From the NCBI GenBank assembly GCA_964630925.1, contig CAZVZK010000227.1, positions 1-11,986 on the forward strand: DNA of 11,986 nt, read 5' to 3'. Source of the stretch: RGDT01 sp964630925 (GTDB lineage: Bacteria > Planctomycetota > Planctomycetia > Gemmatales > Gemmataceae). A program made the translations under genes and the position numbers. Shown piece after piece: positions 1 to 5,798 of this stretch. Under the pieces are notes generated by a model. That model had not been told where the DNA came from. It made no database searches and saw only the letters and a program-made list of their open reading frames with translations. The first letter of the stretch is position 1. Each line of letters begins with the position of its first letter.

Positions 1-1650
1 CGAGTGGCTCACCTACCCCGCCAAACCTCGTTCGCCAAAGTAGGCCTCCACCCGAAGTCGCTGGTTGTGCTCAATGCCATTGACAGCACGCTGAACGATA
101 AGGGGGTCGCCGGTCTCGCGGAGTGCCCGACCTTGGGCAGCCTGGGCGTCACGCGGACGCTCATCGGCGACGAGGGGGCGGCAGCCCTCGCCAGGAGTAA
201 GAGCCTGTCTAACCTGACCGTTAACCGGACCAGGCTGACGGACAAGGGCGTGGCTGCTTTGGCCACGGCCCCAAACCTGCACACGCTCAGCGTGTGGGAG
301 ATGGCCCTGACCGACGAGTCGGCCCAGGCGCTCGCCAAGGCCCCACGGCTGCGCGCCCTCGGGATGGCCGCGACCGGCCTCACCGACATCGGCCTGAAGG
401 CGCTGGAAGCGAAGAAGGGCTGGGAGGCGCTCAACATCCAGGACACCAAGGTGACCGCCGCCGGGGTCGAGTCGTTCAAGAAGGCCCATCCGCGCTGCGC
501 CGTCGGGGCCAACCCACACGGCGAGCCGGCCAGGGCCGGCGCCGGCCGCAAGCTCGCCGAGTGGGCCATCAAGGCCGGCGGCGTCGTCCATCTTCTCCCC
601 GCGGCGGGCGGAGAAGTCTGGGCGCACAAGACGGAGCATCTGCCCGCCGACTTCAAGGTCATCGCCGTGTCCTTCGAGAATCCCAAGGATCTCGATGACG
701 AGGCGCTCGCGGCCCATCTCAAGGGGGCGATCCACCTCCAGGCCGTCCGGCTCTTCGACTGCCCCGGCCTGACCGGCGCGTGGACCAAGGGGACGAAGGA
801 TCTGCCCGCGCTCGCTGAGGTGACTATTCATCGCTGCCCGCGTATGACCGACGACTCGCTCAAGGAATTGCCCCTGGAGCGGCTCACCGGCCTCGGCTTT
901 GCCGGGAACAACTTCACAAGGGCCAGCCTCGCCCACCTGAGCCGGGCGCGGAAACTCATCCGCCTCAGCCTCGCCGGGATGACGCTGGCCGACGCGGACT
1001 TGAAGCCGCTCGACGGGCTGGAGACGCTGGAGGGCTTGACCCTCCACGGGCGGGGGACGGGCGACCTGACCGGCTCGGCGTTGGGCCTCTTCGCCAAGTC
1101 CCGCCGATTGCAGGTCCTCGACCTCTCCGGCACCGGCATCACCGACGAGAACCTCAAGCACCTCGAAGCCTACCCCGCCTTGGCGGGGCTGGTGCTGAAC
1201 GGCACCCGCCTCACCGGCAAGGGGTTCGCCCCCCTCTCCAGGCTGGCCGGCCTCACCGGCCTCGAGCTGCAAGCGACCATCCTCGACGCCGAGGCGTTCA
1301 AGCACCTCGCGGCCTGCCCTGCGCTGTCGGTGCTGCACCTGCAAGGAGCGACCGTCCCCGAGGGGGGCCTGGCCCTCCTCGTCGGGTCGAAGTCGATCAG
1401 GCGGCTGGTGCTGCACCGCGCCAAAGTCACGGACCGCGAGGCCGCGGCCCTGGCCGATCTCCGCCCGCTTACCTTCCTCGATCTCGACTTCACCCAGGCG
1501 GGCGACGAGACGGCCAAGGCCCTCGCCAGGCACCCCCTACCTCGGCCTGCTGGGCATGAGCGGGACGCGGATCACCGACGAGGGGGCGAAGGCCCTGGCC
1601 GGGTCGCCGAGCCTGTACCAGATCGGCATGGAGAACGACGACATCGGTGA
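1..1650 (+). CDS. Leucine-rich repeat protein, 5'-partial, frame broken by +1 frameshift
   Basis: The reading frame is open at the left edge, so the true start lies outside the window; the GTG at 4 has no ribosome site behind it. The visible product is almost wholly LRRs of about 24 residues with the pattern L..L.L..T.(I/L)TD.G...L. The first block (codons about 10-170) closes with AAGVESFKKAHPRCAV. A non-LRR linker follows (about codons 181-265), then a second LRR block. After codon 512 (nt 1536) LRR character stops abruptly, and the last 38 codons, rich in Arg, His and Pro, are out-of-frame sequence; the real LRR continuation lies in the next frame (1556-1858). LRRs are protein-binding solenoids, so a binding role is likely, but the partner and cellular location cannot be read. 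It may be the C-terminal half of another kinase-LRR protein, as its downstream neighbour is; this cannot be tested here. Confidence 0.75.
   Translation, partial: RVAHLPRQTSFAKVGLHPKSLVVLNAIDSTLNDKGVAGLAECPTLGSLGVTRTLIGDEGAAALARSKSLSNLTVNRTRLTDKGVAALATAPNLHTLSVWEMALTDESAQALAKAPRLRALGMAATGLTDIGLKALEAKKGWEALNIQDTKVTAAGVESFKKAHPRCAVGANPHGEPARAGAGRKLAEWAIKAGGVVHLLPAAGGEVWAHKTEHLPADFKVIAVSFENPKDLDDEALAAHLKGAIHLQAVRLFDCPGLTGAWTKGTKDLPALAEVTIHRCPRMTDDSLKELPLERLTGLGFAGNNFTRASLAHLSRARKLIRLSLAGMTLADADLKPLDGLETLEGLTLHGRGTGDLTGSALGLFAKSRRLQVLDLSGTGITDENLKHLEAYPALAGLVLNGTRLTGKGFAPLSRLAGLTGLELQATILDAEAFKHLAACPALSVLHLQGATVPEGGLALLVGSKSIRRLVLHRAKVTDREAAALADLRPLTFLDLDFTQAGDETAKALARHPLPRPAGHERDADHRRGGEGPGRVAEPVPDRHGERRHR
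541..906 (+). repeat. LRR-module cap, copy 1 (paralogous to 3588-3959)
   Basis: This linker between the two LRR blocks of the first gene aligns along its length with the stretch opening the LRR domain of the kinase gene. Shared landmarks in order are an Arg-rich start with (E/A)A(E/A)W-type helix, Lys-(A/S)-Gly, a Leu-Pro-Ala motif, two short strands, then RL(F/Y).CPGL and MTD. It appears to be an N-terminal cap for the following LRRs. The similarity is at protein level, with only short nucleotide matches, so the duplication is old. Confidence 0.6.
1533..1537 (+). other. Frameshift site in LRR gene (C5 run, one C too many)
   Basis: Frame 1 reads CAC CCC CTA CCT, while the sense continuation is CAC CCC, one surplus C, then TAC CTC GGC CTG CTG GGC ATG in frame 2. 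Deleting one C from this run restores an uninterrupted LRR reading frame from 1 to 1858, giving at least 618 codons. An assembly or sequencing indel is the simplest cause. A real mutation or a +1 recoding event cannot be excluded from sequence alone. Confidence 0.75.
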
Positions 1651-1858
1651 CGTGGCCGCAAAGGCCCTCGCGGACAACCCCAGGCTGCGCACGCTCTCCC
1701 TCACCGGGACGAAGTTGACGGACGACGGACTCGGGGCGCTGGCCAAGGCCAAGGGGCTGACGTTGCTCCAGGCGGCCGGCACCAAGGTGACGAAGAGGGG
1801 GGTCGAGGCGTACCTCAAGGCGAGGGGCGGCAAGATCGACCACGACGCCAAGGAATGA
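1556..1858 (+). CDS. C-terminal LRR segment of the upstream frameshifted gene
   Basis: This 100-codon frame begins at an ATG, but that Met is inside an LRR (the preceding codons, still sense-like, read YLGLLG), and no ribosome site precedes it, so it is best read as the end of the gene entering at the left edge. It holds about four LRRs (for example MSGTRITDEGAKAL and LTGTKLTDDGLGAL) and closes with KVTKRGVEAYLKARGGK. That closing motif matches the ends of the first LRR block upstream (KVTAAGVESFKKAHPRCAV) and of the kinase-LRR protein (KVTRAGAEAFKNALPRCAI), marking it as the natural C-terminus of the module. Its TGA overlaps an ATG at 1855 in the next frame. Confidence 0.7.
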   Translation: MSGTRITDEGAKALAGSPSLYQIGMENDDIGDVAAKALADNPRLRTLSLTGTKLTDDGLGALAKAKGLTLLQAAGTKVTKRGVEAYLKARGGKIDHDAKE

Positions 1859-1944
1859 CCCCCAGAGGCCCGTTGCCGGGTTGGACGGTTTTCGCCGGCC
1901 GCCGGGCCGCCTCTGCATTATCATGCAAGGCGGACACATCACGC

Positions 1945-1948
1945 GGAG
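1945..1948 (+). promoter_or_regulatory. Ribosome binding site of the kinase gene
   Basis: GGAG sits 8 nt upstream of the ATG at 1957 and decides this start over the ATG at 1855. The 34 codons between the two read as low-complexity non-domain sequence. The 98 bp between 1859 and 1956 show no convincing promoter, so co-transcription with the LRR gene upstream is possible. Confidence 0.5.
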
Positions 1949-1956
1949 CCGCACCG

Positions 1957-3483
1957 ATGACCCATGCCGCCGCCACCCAGGGCCTCCCCGACATCCTCGG
2001 GGCGTTCGAGGACGCCTGGAGGCGCTCGCCCCAGCCTGACATCACCGCCTTCCTCCCCGACGGCGACGCCCGCCCGCACGCCCTCATCGACCTCGTCCAC
2101 GTTGACATGGAGATCCGCGCCCGCCACGGCCTGCCCTTCCGGGTCGAGGACTACACCGCCCGCTTCCCCGAGCTGGCCGGCCCCACCCTCCTCGACCTCG
2201 TCGCCTGGGAGCACGCCCTCCGCTCCAGGGGCGGCGCCGTCGTCCCCGTGCAGGAGTACGCCCGCCGCTTCCCCTCCCTCGCCGGCGCCCTCGAGGCCCG
2301 CCTCTCCGCCGGCGAGGCGTCCTCCACGCCCTCCCTCCCCGGCTATGAGCTGACCGAGGCCGTCGGCCGCGGCGGCATGGGCGTCGTCTGGCGCGGACGC
2401 CACGTCGCCCTGGACCGCCCCGTCGCCGTCAAGTTCATCCGCGCCGACGCCGCCCAGAGCCCCGAGGCCCGACGCCGCTTCGAGGCCGAGGGCCGCGCCG
2501 TCGCCCGCCTCGACCACCCCGGCATCGTCCGCGTGTTCGACTCCGGCGTCCACGACGGGCGTCCCTACCTCGTGATGGAGCTGGTCGAGGGCGGCAGCCT
2601 CGCGGCGGCGCTGGGCCGGCCCCTGCCCCCACGCCTCGCCGCCAGCCTGGCGCGGCAGCTCGCCGAGGCGGTGCAACACGCCCACGAGCTGGGCGTCATC
2701 CACCGCGACCTCAAGCCCGCCAACGTCCTGCTGTCGTTCCCCGCCGGCCGCCGCCTGTCGTCCGCCCGCCTCAAGATCACCGACTTCGGCCTGGCCCGCC
2801 TGACCCAGGCCGAGCGCGAGACGCGCACCGGCGACTTCCTCGGCACCGTCGCCTACGCCTCCCCCGAGCAGGCCTCCGGCGACGTATCCCGGATCGGCCC
2901 GGCGACGGACGTGTTCGCCCTCGGCGTCATCCTCCACGAGATGCTCACCGGACGCACGCCGTTCCAGGGGCCGGCCGCCTCCATCCTCGGCCAGGTCCTG
3001 ACGAAGGACGCCCCGCCGCCGGGCATCGACCCCGCTCTGGACGCCATCGTCCTGAAGGCCCTCGCCAGGTCGCCCGCCGACAGGTACGCCAGCGCCCGCG
3101 ACTTCGCGGCGGCCCTGGCCGACTACCTGCGCGCCGCCCCCCAGGACGACACGGAGGACACCATGCCCGCCCCCGCCCCCGCCGCGAAGACGCCCCCCCT
3201 GTTGCAGGAGACCACCCTTCTGGCCGCCCCGCCGCGCCGCCCCGCCCGGGCCCTGTGGGCGGCGGCCCTCGCTGCCATCCTGGCCCTCGCCGGGGTGGTA
3301 TTCATCATGCGCACCCCGTCGGCGTCACCGTGGACGTGGACACCAGAGACCCGCGTCTGGCGTTCAGGCTCGACGGCAAGCGGATCGCGGGCGCGGACCT
3401 CGAGAAGCCGCTGCCGCTCGGTGAGGGTGAACACGAGCTGGAGGTCGAACGCGACGGCAAGCCGTGGAGGCGGTTCAGGCTGA
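1957..3483 (+). CDS. Membrane Ser/Thr protein kinase (PknB-like), N-terminal part of a kinase-LRR protein
   Basis: A eukaryotic-type Hanks kinase, phosphorylating Ser/Thr from ATP. Residues 1-125 form a helical region common before planctomycete kinases. The kinase domain spans about 130-395: glycine loop G137-R-G-G-M-G142, ATP-binding K159, helix-C E178, HRDLKPAN with H249 and D251, DFG at 276-278, SPE at 302-304, and GVILHEMLTGRTPF. All catalytic residues are present. A Pro/Ala linker leads to one membrane helix at about 432-451 (AxxWAAALAAILALAGVVFI type), putting the kinase inside and the C-terminal part outside the cytoplasmic membrane. Directly after the helix the frame becomes Ser/Arg-rich nonsense, whereas the -1 frame continues sensibly into the LRR region to 4481. 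Repaired, the protein would be about 841 residues. As written, the 508-residue product would be a membrane kinase with a meaningless tail. Confidence 0.85.
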   Translation: MTHAAATQGLPDILGAFEDAWRRSPQPDITAFLPDGDARPHALIDLVHVDMEIRARHGLPFRVEDYTARFPELAGPTLLDLVAWEHALRSRGGAVVPVQEYARRFPSLAGALEARLSAGEASSTPSLPGYELTEAVGRGGMGVVWRGRHVALDRPVAVKFIRADAAQSPEARRRFEAEGRAVARLDHPGIVRVFDSGVHDGRPYLVMELVEGGSLAAALGRPLPPRLAASLARQLAEAVQHAHELGVIHRDLKPANVLLSFPAGRRLSSARLKITDFGLARLTQAERETRTGDFLGTVAYASPEQASGDVSRIGPATDVFALGVILHEMLTGRTPFQGPAASILGQVLTKDAPPPGIDPALDAIVLKALARSPADRYASARDFAAALADYLRAAPQDDTEDTMPAPAPAAKTPPLLQETTLLAAPPRRPARALWAAALAAILALAGVVFIMRTPSASPWTWTPETRVWRSGSTASGSRARTSRSRCRSVRVNTSWRSNATASRGGGSG

Positions 3484-4481
3484 CGGTGAAGGGCGGCAAG
3501 GGGTCCGTCGAGGAGGTGAAGCCGCCCGTGGCGGCCAAGGACAAGGAGAAGGGTAAGGACGACTCGGTCCCGGTGAAGCCGGGGCCGGCGCGCGAGCGCG
3601 AGGCCGCCGAGGCCCTGCTCAAGTCGGGCGCCACGTTGACGCTCATCACCGCCGACAAACGCACCGTCACCTGCTCGCGCGTCGAAGACCTGCCCGCCGC
3701 CGCCTTCGTCGTCCACTCGATCTACTTCAACGGGAAGAAGGGCCTGACCGGCAAGGCGCTCGGCGAGGCGATCACCGGCCTGTCGCGCCTGGAGGAGCTG
3801 CGGCTCTACAAATGCCCCGGCCTGGGCGACGGCTGGGCGGCCGCGGCGGCCGGCCTCGCCAGCCTCGTCTCCGTGGATCTGAACAACAACCCCGGCATGA
3901 CCGACGCGGTCTTCAAGGCCCTCGCCGCATCACGCCTCCGCCACCTCTCCGTGGAGGGGGCGTTCAAGGGCGACGCCCTCGCCGCCATCGGACGCATCAC
4001 CACCCTGCGGCGTCTGGTGGTCGAGGGCGTGCCCTTCACGGACGACGACCTCAAGCCCCTCGCCGCCCTCACCGGCCTCACCTGGCTCCGCCTCCGCTCC
4101 GGGGATCACGCGGCCTTCACGGGCGCCGGCCTCGCCCACCTCAAGGCCTTGACAGGGCTGGAGATCCTCGAGCTGCAAGCGACGGCCATCGGCGACCAGG
4201 GCCTCAGGCACGTCGCCCCGTTCACCGCCCTCCAGAGTCTGAACCTGACCTCCACGCGCGTGACCGGCGAGGGATTCGCCCACCTCGGGAAACTGCCCAG
4301 GCTGACGAAGATCGACCTCGCCAACACGCGCCTCACCGATGACGGCCTCAAGACGCTGGCGGCGTCGGCCGGCCTCAGGCAGATCGACATCTCGCGCACG
4401 AAGGTGACCCGTGCCGGCGCCGAGGCGTTCAAGAACGCGCTGCCCCGGTGCGCCATCACACACGAGGCGCCGGCGGGGTGA
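3255..4481 (+). CDS. Extracytoplasmic LRR part of the kinase-LRR protein (separated by frameshift)
   Basis: The coding-like part starts near 3312, just past the membrane helix encoded in the other frame; the GTG at 3255 overlaps that helix and is not a believable start. First comes a beta-rich stretch resembling a PEGA-type surface domain (VDVDTRDPRLAFRLDGK... GEGEHELEVERDGK), then a charged Lys/Glu linker, the LRR-module cap (3588-3959), about nine LRRs, and the closing motif KVTRAGAEAFKNALPRCAI. In related planctomycete kinases this part would lie outside the cytoplasmic membrane and could bind the signal; that is inference. The stop lies 3 bp from the end of the convergent aminotransferase gene. 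Confidence 0.7.
   Translation: MGGGPRCHPGPRRGGIHHAHPVGVTVDVDTRDPRLAFRLDGKRIAGADLEKPLPLGEGEHELEVERDGKPWRRFRLTVKGGKGSVEEVKPPVAAKDKEKGKDDSVPVKPGPAREREAAEALLKSGATLTLITADKRTVTCSRVEDLPAAAFVVHSIYFNGKKGLTGKALGEAITGLSRLEELRLYKCPGLGDGWAAAAAGLASLVSVDLNNNPGMTDAVFKALAASRLRHLSVEGAFKGDALAAIGRITTLRRLVVEGVPFTDDDLKPLAALTGLTWLRLRSGDHAAFTGAGLAHLKALTGLEILELQATAIGDQGLRHVAPFTALQSLNLTSTRVTGEGFAHLGKLPRLTKIDLANTRLTDDGLKTLAASAGLRQIDISRTKVTRAGAEAFKNALPRCAITHEAPAG
3314..3317 (+). other. Frameshift site in kinase-LRR gene (C4 run, one C missing)
   Basis: The frame reads ATC ATG CGC ACC CCG TCG, while the sense continuation is CAC CCC GTC GGC GTC ACC GTG GAC. Adding one C to this run joins the membrane helix to the beta-rich domain. 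The context, CA followed by a C run, resembles the break in the upstream gene, but the indel has the opposite sign. Confidence 0.7.
3588..3959 (+). repeat. LRR-module cap, copy 2 (paralogous to 541-906)
   Basis: Starts with AREREAAEALLKSGATL and carries the same order of landmarks as copy 1, including LPA and LRLYKCPGLGDGW. In the kinase protein it lies between the post-membrane region and the LRRs, which supports reading the module as one unit: cap, LRR run, and closing helix ending in PRCA(I/V). Confidence 0.6.
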
Positions 4482-4484
4482 CCC

Positions 4485-5639
4485 TCACGCCGCCCGGCGG
4501 ACGCTCTTGCCCGCCAGCGCGGCGCACGTCTTGATGACCCGCTCCTGCTGCTCCGCCGTGATCTCGGGGAAGATCGGCAGCGCCAGCACCGACTTGCACG
4601 CCGCCTCCGCCACCGGGAAGTCGCCCTCGCGGTGCCCCAGGAACCCCAGGCACTCCTGCGTGTGCAGCGGCATCGGGTAGTACACCTCGTGCCCCACCCC
4701 GCTCTTCTTCAGATGCGCCGCCAGCGCGTCGCGCCGGCCCTCCTCGACACGCACCACGTACTGGTTGAACGTGTGCCGCCGCCCCGGCATCCGCACCGGC
4801 TTCGACAGCATCCCCGAGACCCCGTGCTGGTCGATCAGCGCGTCATACCGCTTCGCCGCCTCCTGACGCTTCGCGATGTACGTCTCCAGGTGCGGCATCT
4901 TGACGCGCAGCATGCACGCCTGGACGGCGTCGATGCGGGCGTTCCACCCCAGGTACTTGTGGTAGTACCGCGGCTTCATGCCGTGGACACGCAGGATGTT
5001 CATCCGCTCCGCCCAGGCCGGGTCGCTGGTGACCGCCATGCCGGCGTCGCCGTAGGCGCCGAGGTTCTTGGTCGGGTAGAAGCTGAAACAGCCGATCGCC
5101 CCCAGGCTGCCCGCCTGCTTGCCCTGGTACTCCGAGCCCATCGACTGCGCCGCGTCCTCGATGATCGGCAGGCCGTGCCTCTCCGCCACCGGCCAAAGCC
5201 GGTCCATGTCGGCGCACTGCCCGAACAGGTGGACGGGCATGATGGCCCGCGTCCGCGGCGTGATGGCCGCCTCGACCTGCCTGGGGTCGAGGTTGTACGT
5301 CAGCGGGTCGATGTCCACGAAGACGGGGCGTGCCCCGGTGCGGGCGACGCAGCCGGCCGTGGCGAAGAACGTGAACGTGGGCAGGACGACCTCGTCGCCG
5401 GGGCCGATCTCCAGCGCGTGCAGCGCCAGGGAGAGCGCCTCGGTGCCCGACCCACAGCCGATGCCGTGGCTGGCGCCGCAGTAGCGGGCCACCTCCTCCT
5501 CGAAGAGGGCCACCTCCGGGCCCAGGATGACCTGGCCGGAGGCGAGGACACGCGAGACGGCCTCCTCGATCTGGGGCCGGATCTCCGCGTACTGCGCCTG
5601 GAGATCGAAGAGGGGGACCGTGGCCGACTGAGTGGACAT
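4485..5639 (-). CDS. DegT/DnrJ/EryC1/StrS-family PLP-dependent sugar aminotransferase
   Basis: A 384-residue fold-type I aminotransferase of the family that transfers an amino group, usually from glutamate, to a keto sugar nucleotide for glycan or polysaccharide synthesis in the cytoplasm. Visible family signs are FDLQAQY near the start, GSGTEAL (63-69) for the PLP phosphate, E161-D-A-A-Q165 with the Asp that pairs with the PLP nitrogen, and SFYPTKNLGAYGDAG carrying Schiff-base lysine K191. The C-terminal motif YYPMPLHTQ is also typical. Length is normal and the frame intact. The start at 5639 is chosen because AGGGAG lies 8 nt upstream; 30 further in-frame codons upstream read as non-domain sequence. 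The exact sugar cannot be told; WbpE/DegT-like acetamido-sugar enzymes are the nearest in feel. No other sugar genes lie in the window. Confidence 0.92.
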   Translation of the reverse strand: MSTQSATVPLFDLQAQYAEIRPQIEEAVSRVLASGQVILGPEVALFEEEVARYCGASHGIGCGSGTEALSLALHALEIGPGDEVVLPTFTFFATAGCVARTGARPVFVDIDPLTYNLDPRQVEAAITPRTRAIMPVHLFGQCADMDRLWPVAERHGLPIIEDAAQSMGSEYQGKQAGSLGAIGCFSFYPTKNLGAYGDAGMAVTSDPAWAERMNILRVHGMKPRYYHKYLGWNARIDAVQACMLRVKMPHLETYIAKRQEAAKRYDALIDQHGVSGMLSKPVRMPGRRHTFNQYVVRVEEGRRDALAAHLKKSGVGHEVYYPMPLHTQECLGFLGHREGDFPVAEAACKSVLALPIFPEITAEQQERVIKTCAALAGKSVRRAA

Positions 5640-5647
5640 CACGCCGA

Positions 5648-5653
5648 CTCCCT
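5648..5653 (-). promoter_or_regulatory. Ribosome binding site of the aminotransferase gene
   Basis: On the minus strand AGGGAG lies 8 nt before the ATG at 5639, which fixes that start rather than the farther GTG-type starts up to 5729. Confidence 0.55.
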
Positions 5654-5700
5654 GCGTGCCGCTGGCGGCCCCTTCCGTGGGGGCAGCTCCGAGATGCCGC

Positions 5701-5729
5701 ACCCTACGCCCGGACGCCCCCCAAGTCAA
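5701..5729 (-). promoter_or_regulatory. Possible sigma70-type promoter for the aminotransferase
   Basis: On the minus strand TTGACT (5729-5724, 5 of 6 to consensus) is followed after 17 nt by TAGGGT (5706-5701, 3 of 6). The -35 box is good and the -10 box poor; location in the divergent gap supports it. Confidence 0.35.
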
Positions 5730-5735
5730 GCGGGG

Positions 5736-5764
5736 TTGCCTCGGGCGGACGAAACGGGCAGAAT
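5736..5764 (+). promoter_or_regulatory. Possible sigma70-type promoter for dcd
   Basis: TTGCCT (5736-5741) and CAGAAT (5759-5764), each 4 of 6 to consensus, are separated by 17 nt and lie 35 nt before the dcd start. The -35 box is 6 nt from the -35 box of the divergent aminotransferase promoter, so the two would be nearly back to back. Confidence 0.35.
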
Positions 5765-5782
5765 GCGCCCTACAGAGACTTC

Positions 5783-5788
5783 AGGAGG
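5783..5788 (+). promoter_or_regulatory. Strong ribosome binding site of dcd
   Basis: AGGAGG lies 10 nt upstream of the ATG at 5799. It rules out the much longer open frame that extends upstream to 4632, which is only the antisense of the aminotransferase gene. Confidence 0.75.
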
Positions 5789-5798
5789 GAGCGGCGTC

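Noticed and set aside
13..1533. 506-codon minus-strand frame opposite the LRR gene
   Set aside because: Gly/Glu/Arg-rich shadow produced by high-GC coding on the other strand; the plus strand shows regular LRRs.
1855..1956. Earlier ATG start for the kinase, overlapping the previous stop as ATGA
   Set aside because: No ribosome site precedes it and the extra 34 residues look unlike a kinase N-terminus; the ATG at 1957 has GGAG at good spacing. The overlap is noted but could be chance.
1939..2937. 332-codon minus-strand frame opposite the kinase
   Set aside because: Low-complexity Gly/Ala/Asp shadow; the plus strand carries all kinase motifs.
4632..5798. Upstream part of the long plus-strand frame that leads into dcd
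   Set aside because: It is the antisense of the aminotransferase gene, reads as Arg/His/Val-rich nonsense, and the strong AGGAGG site at 5783-5788 sets the real start at 5799.
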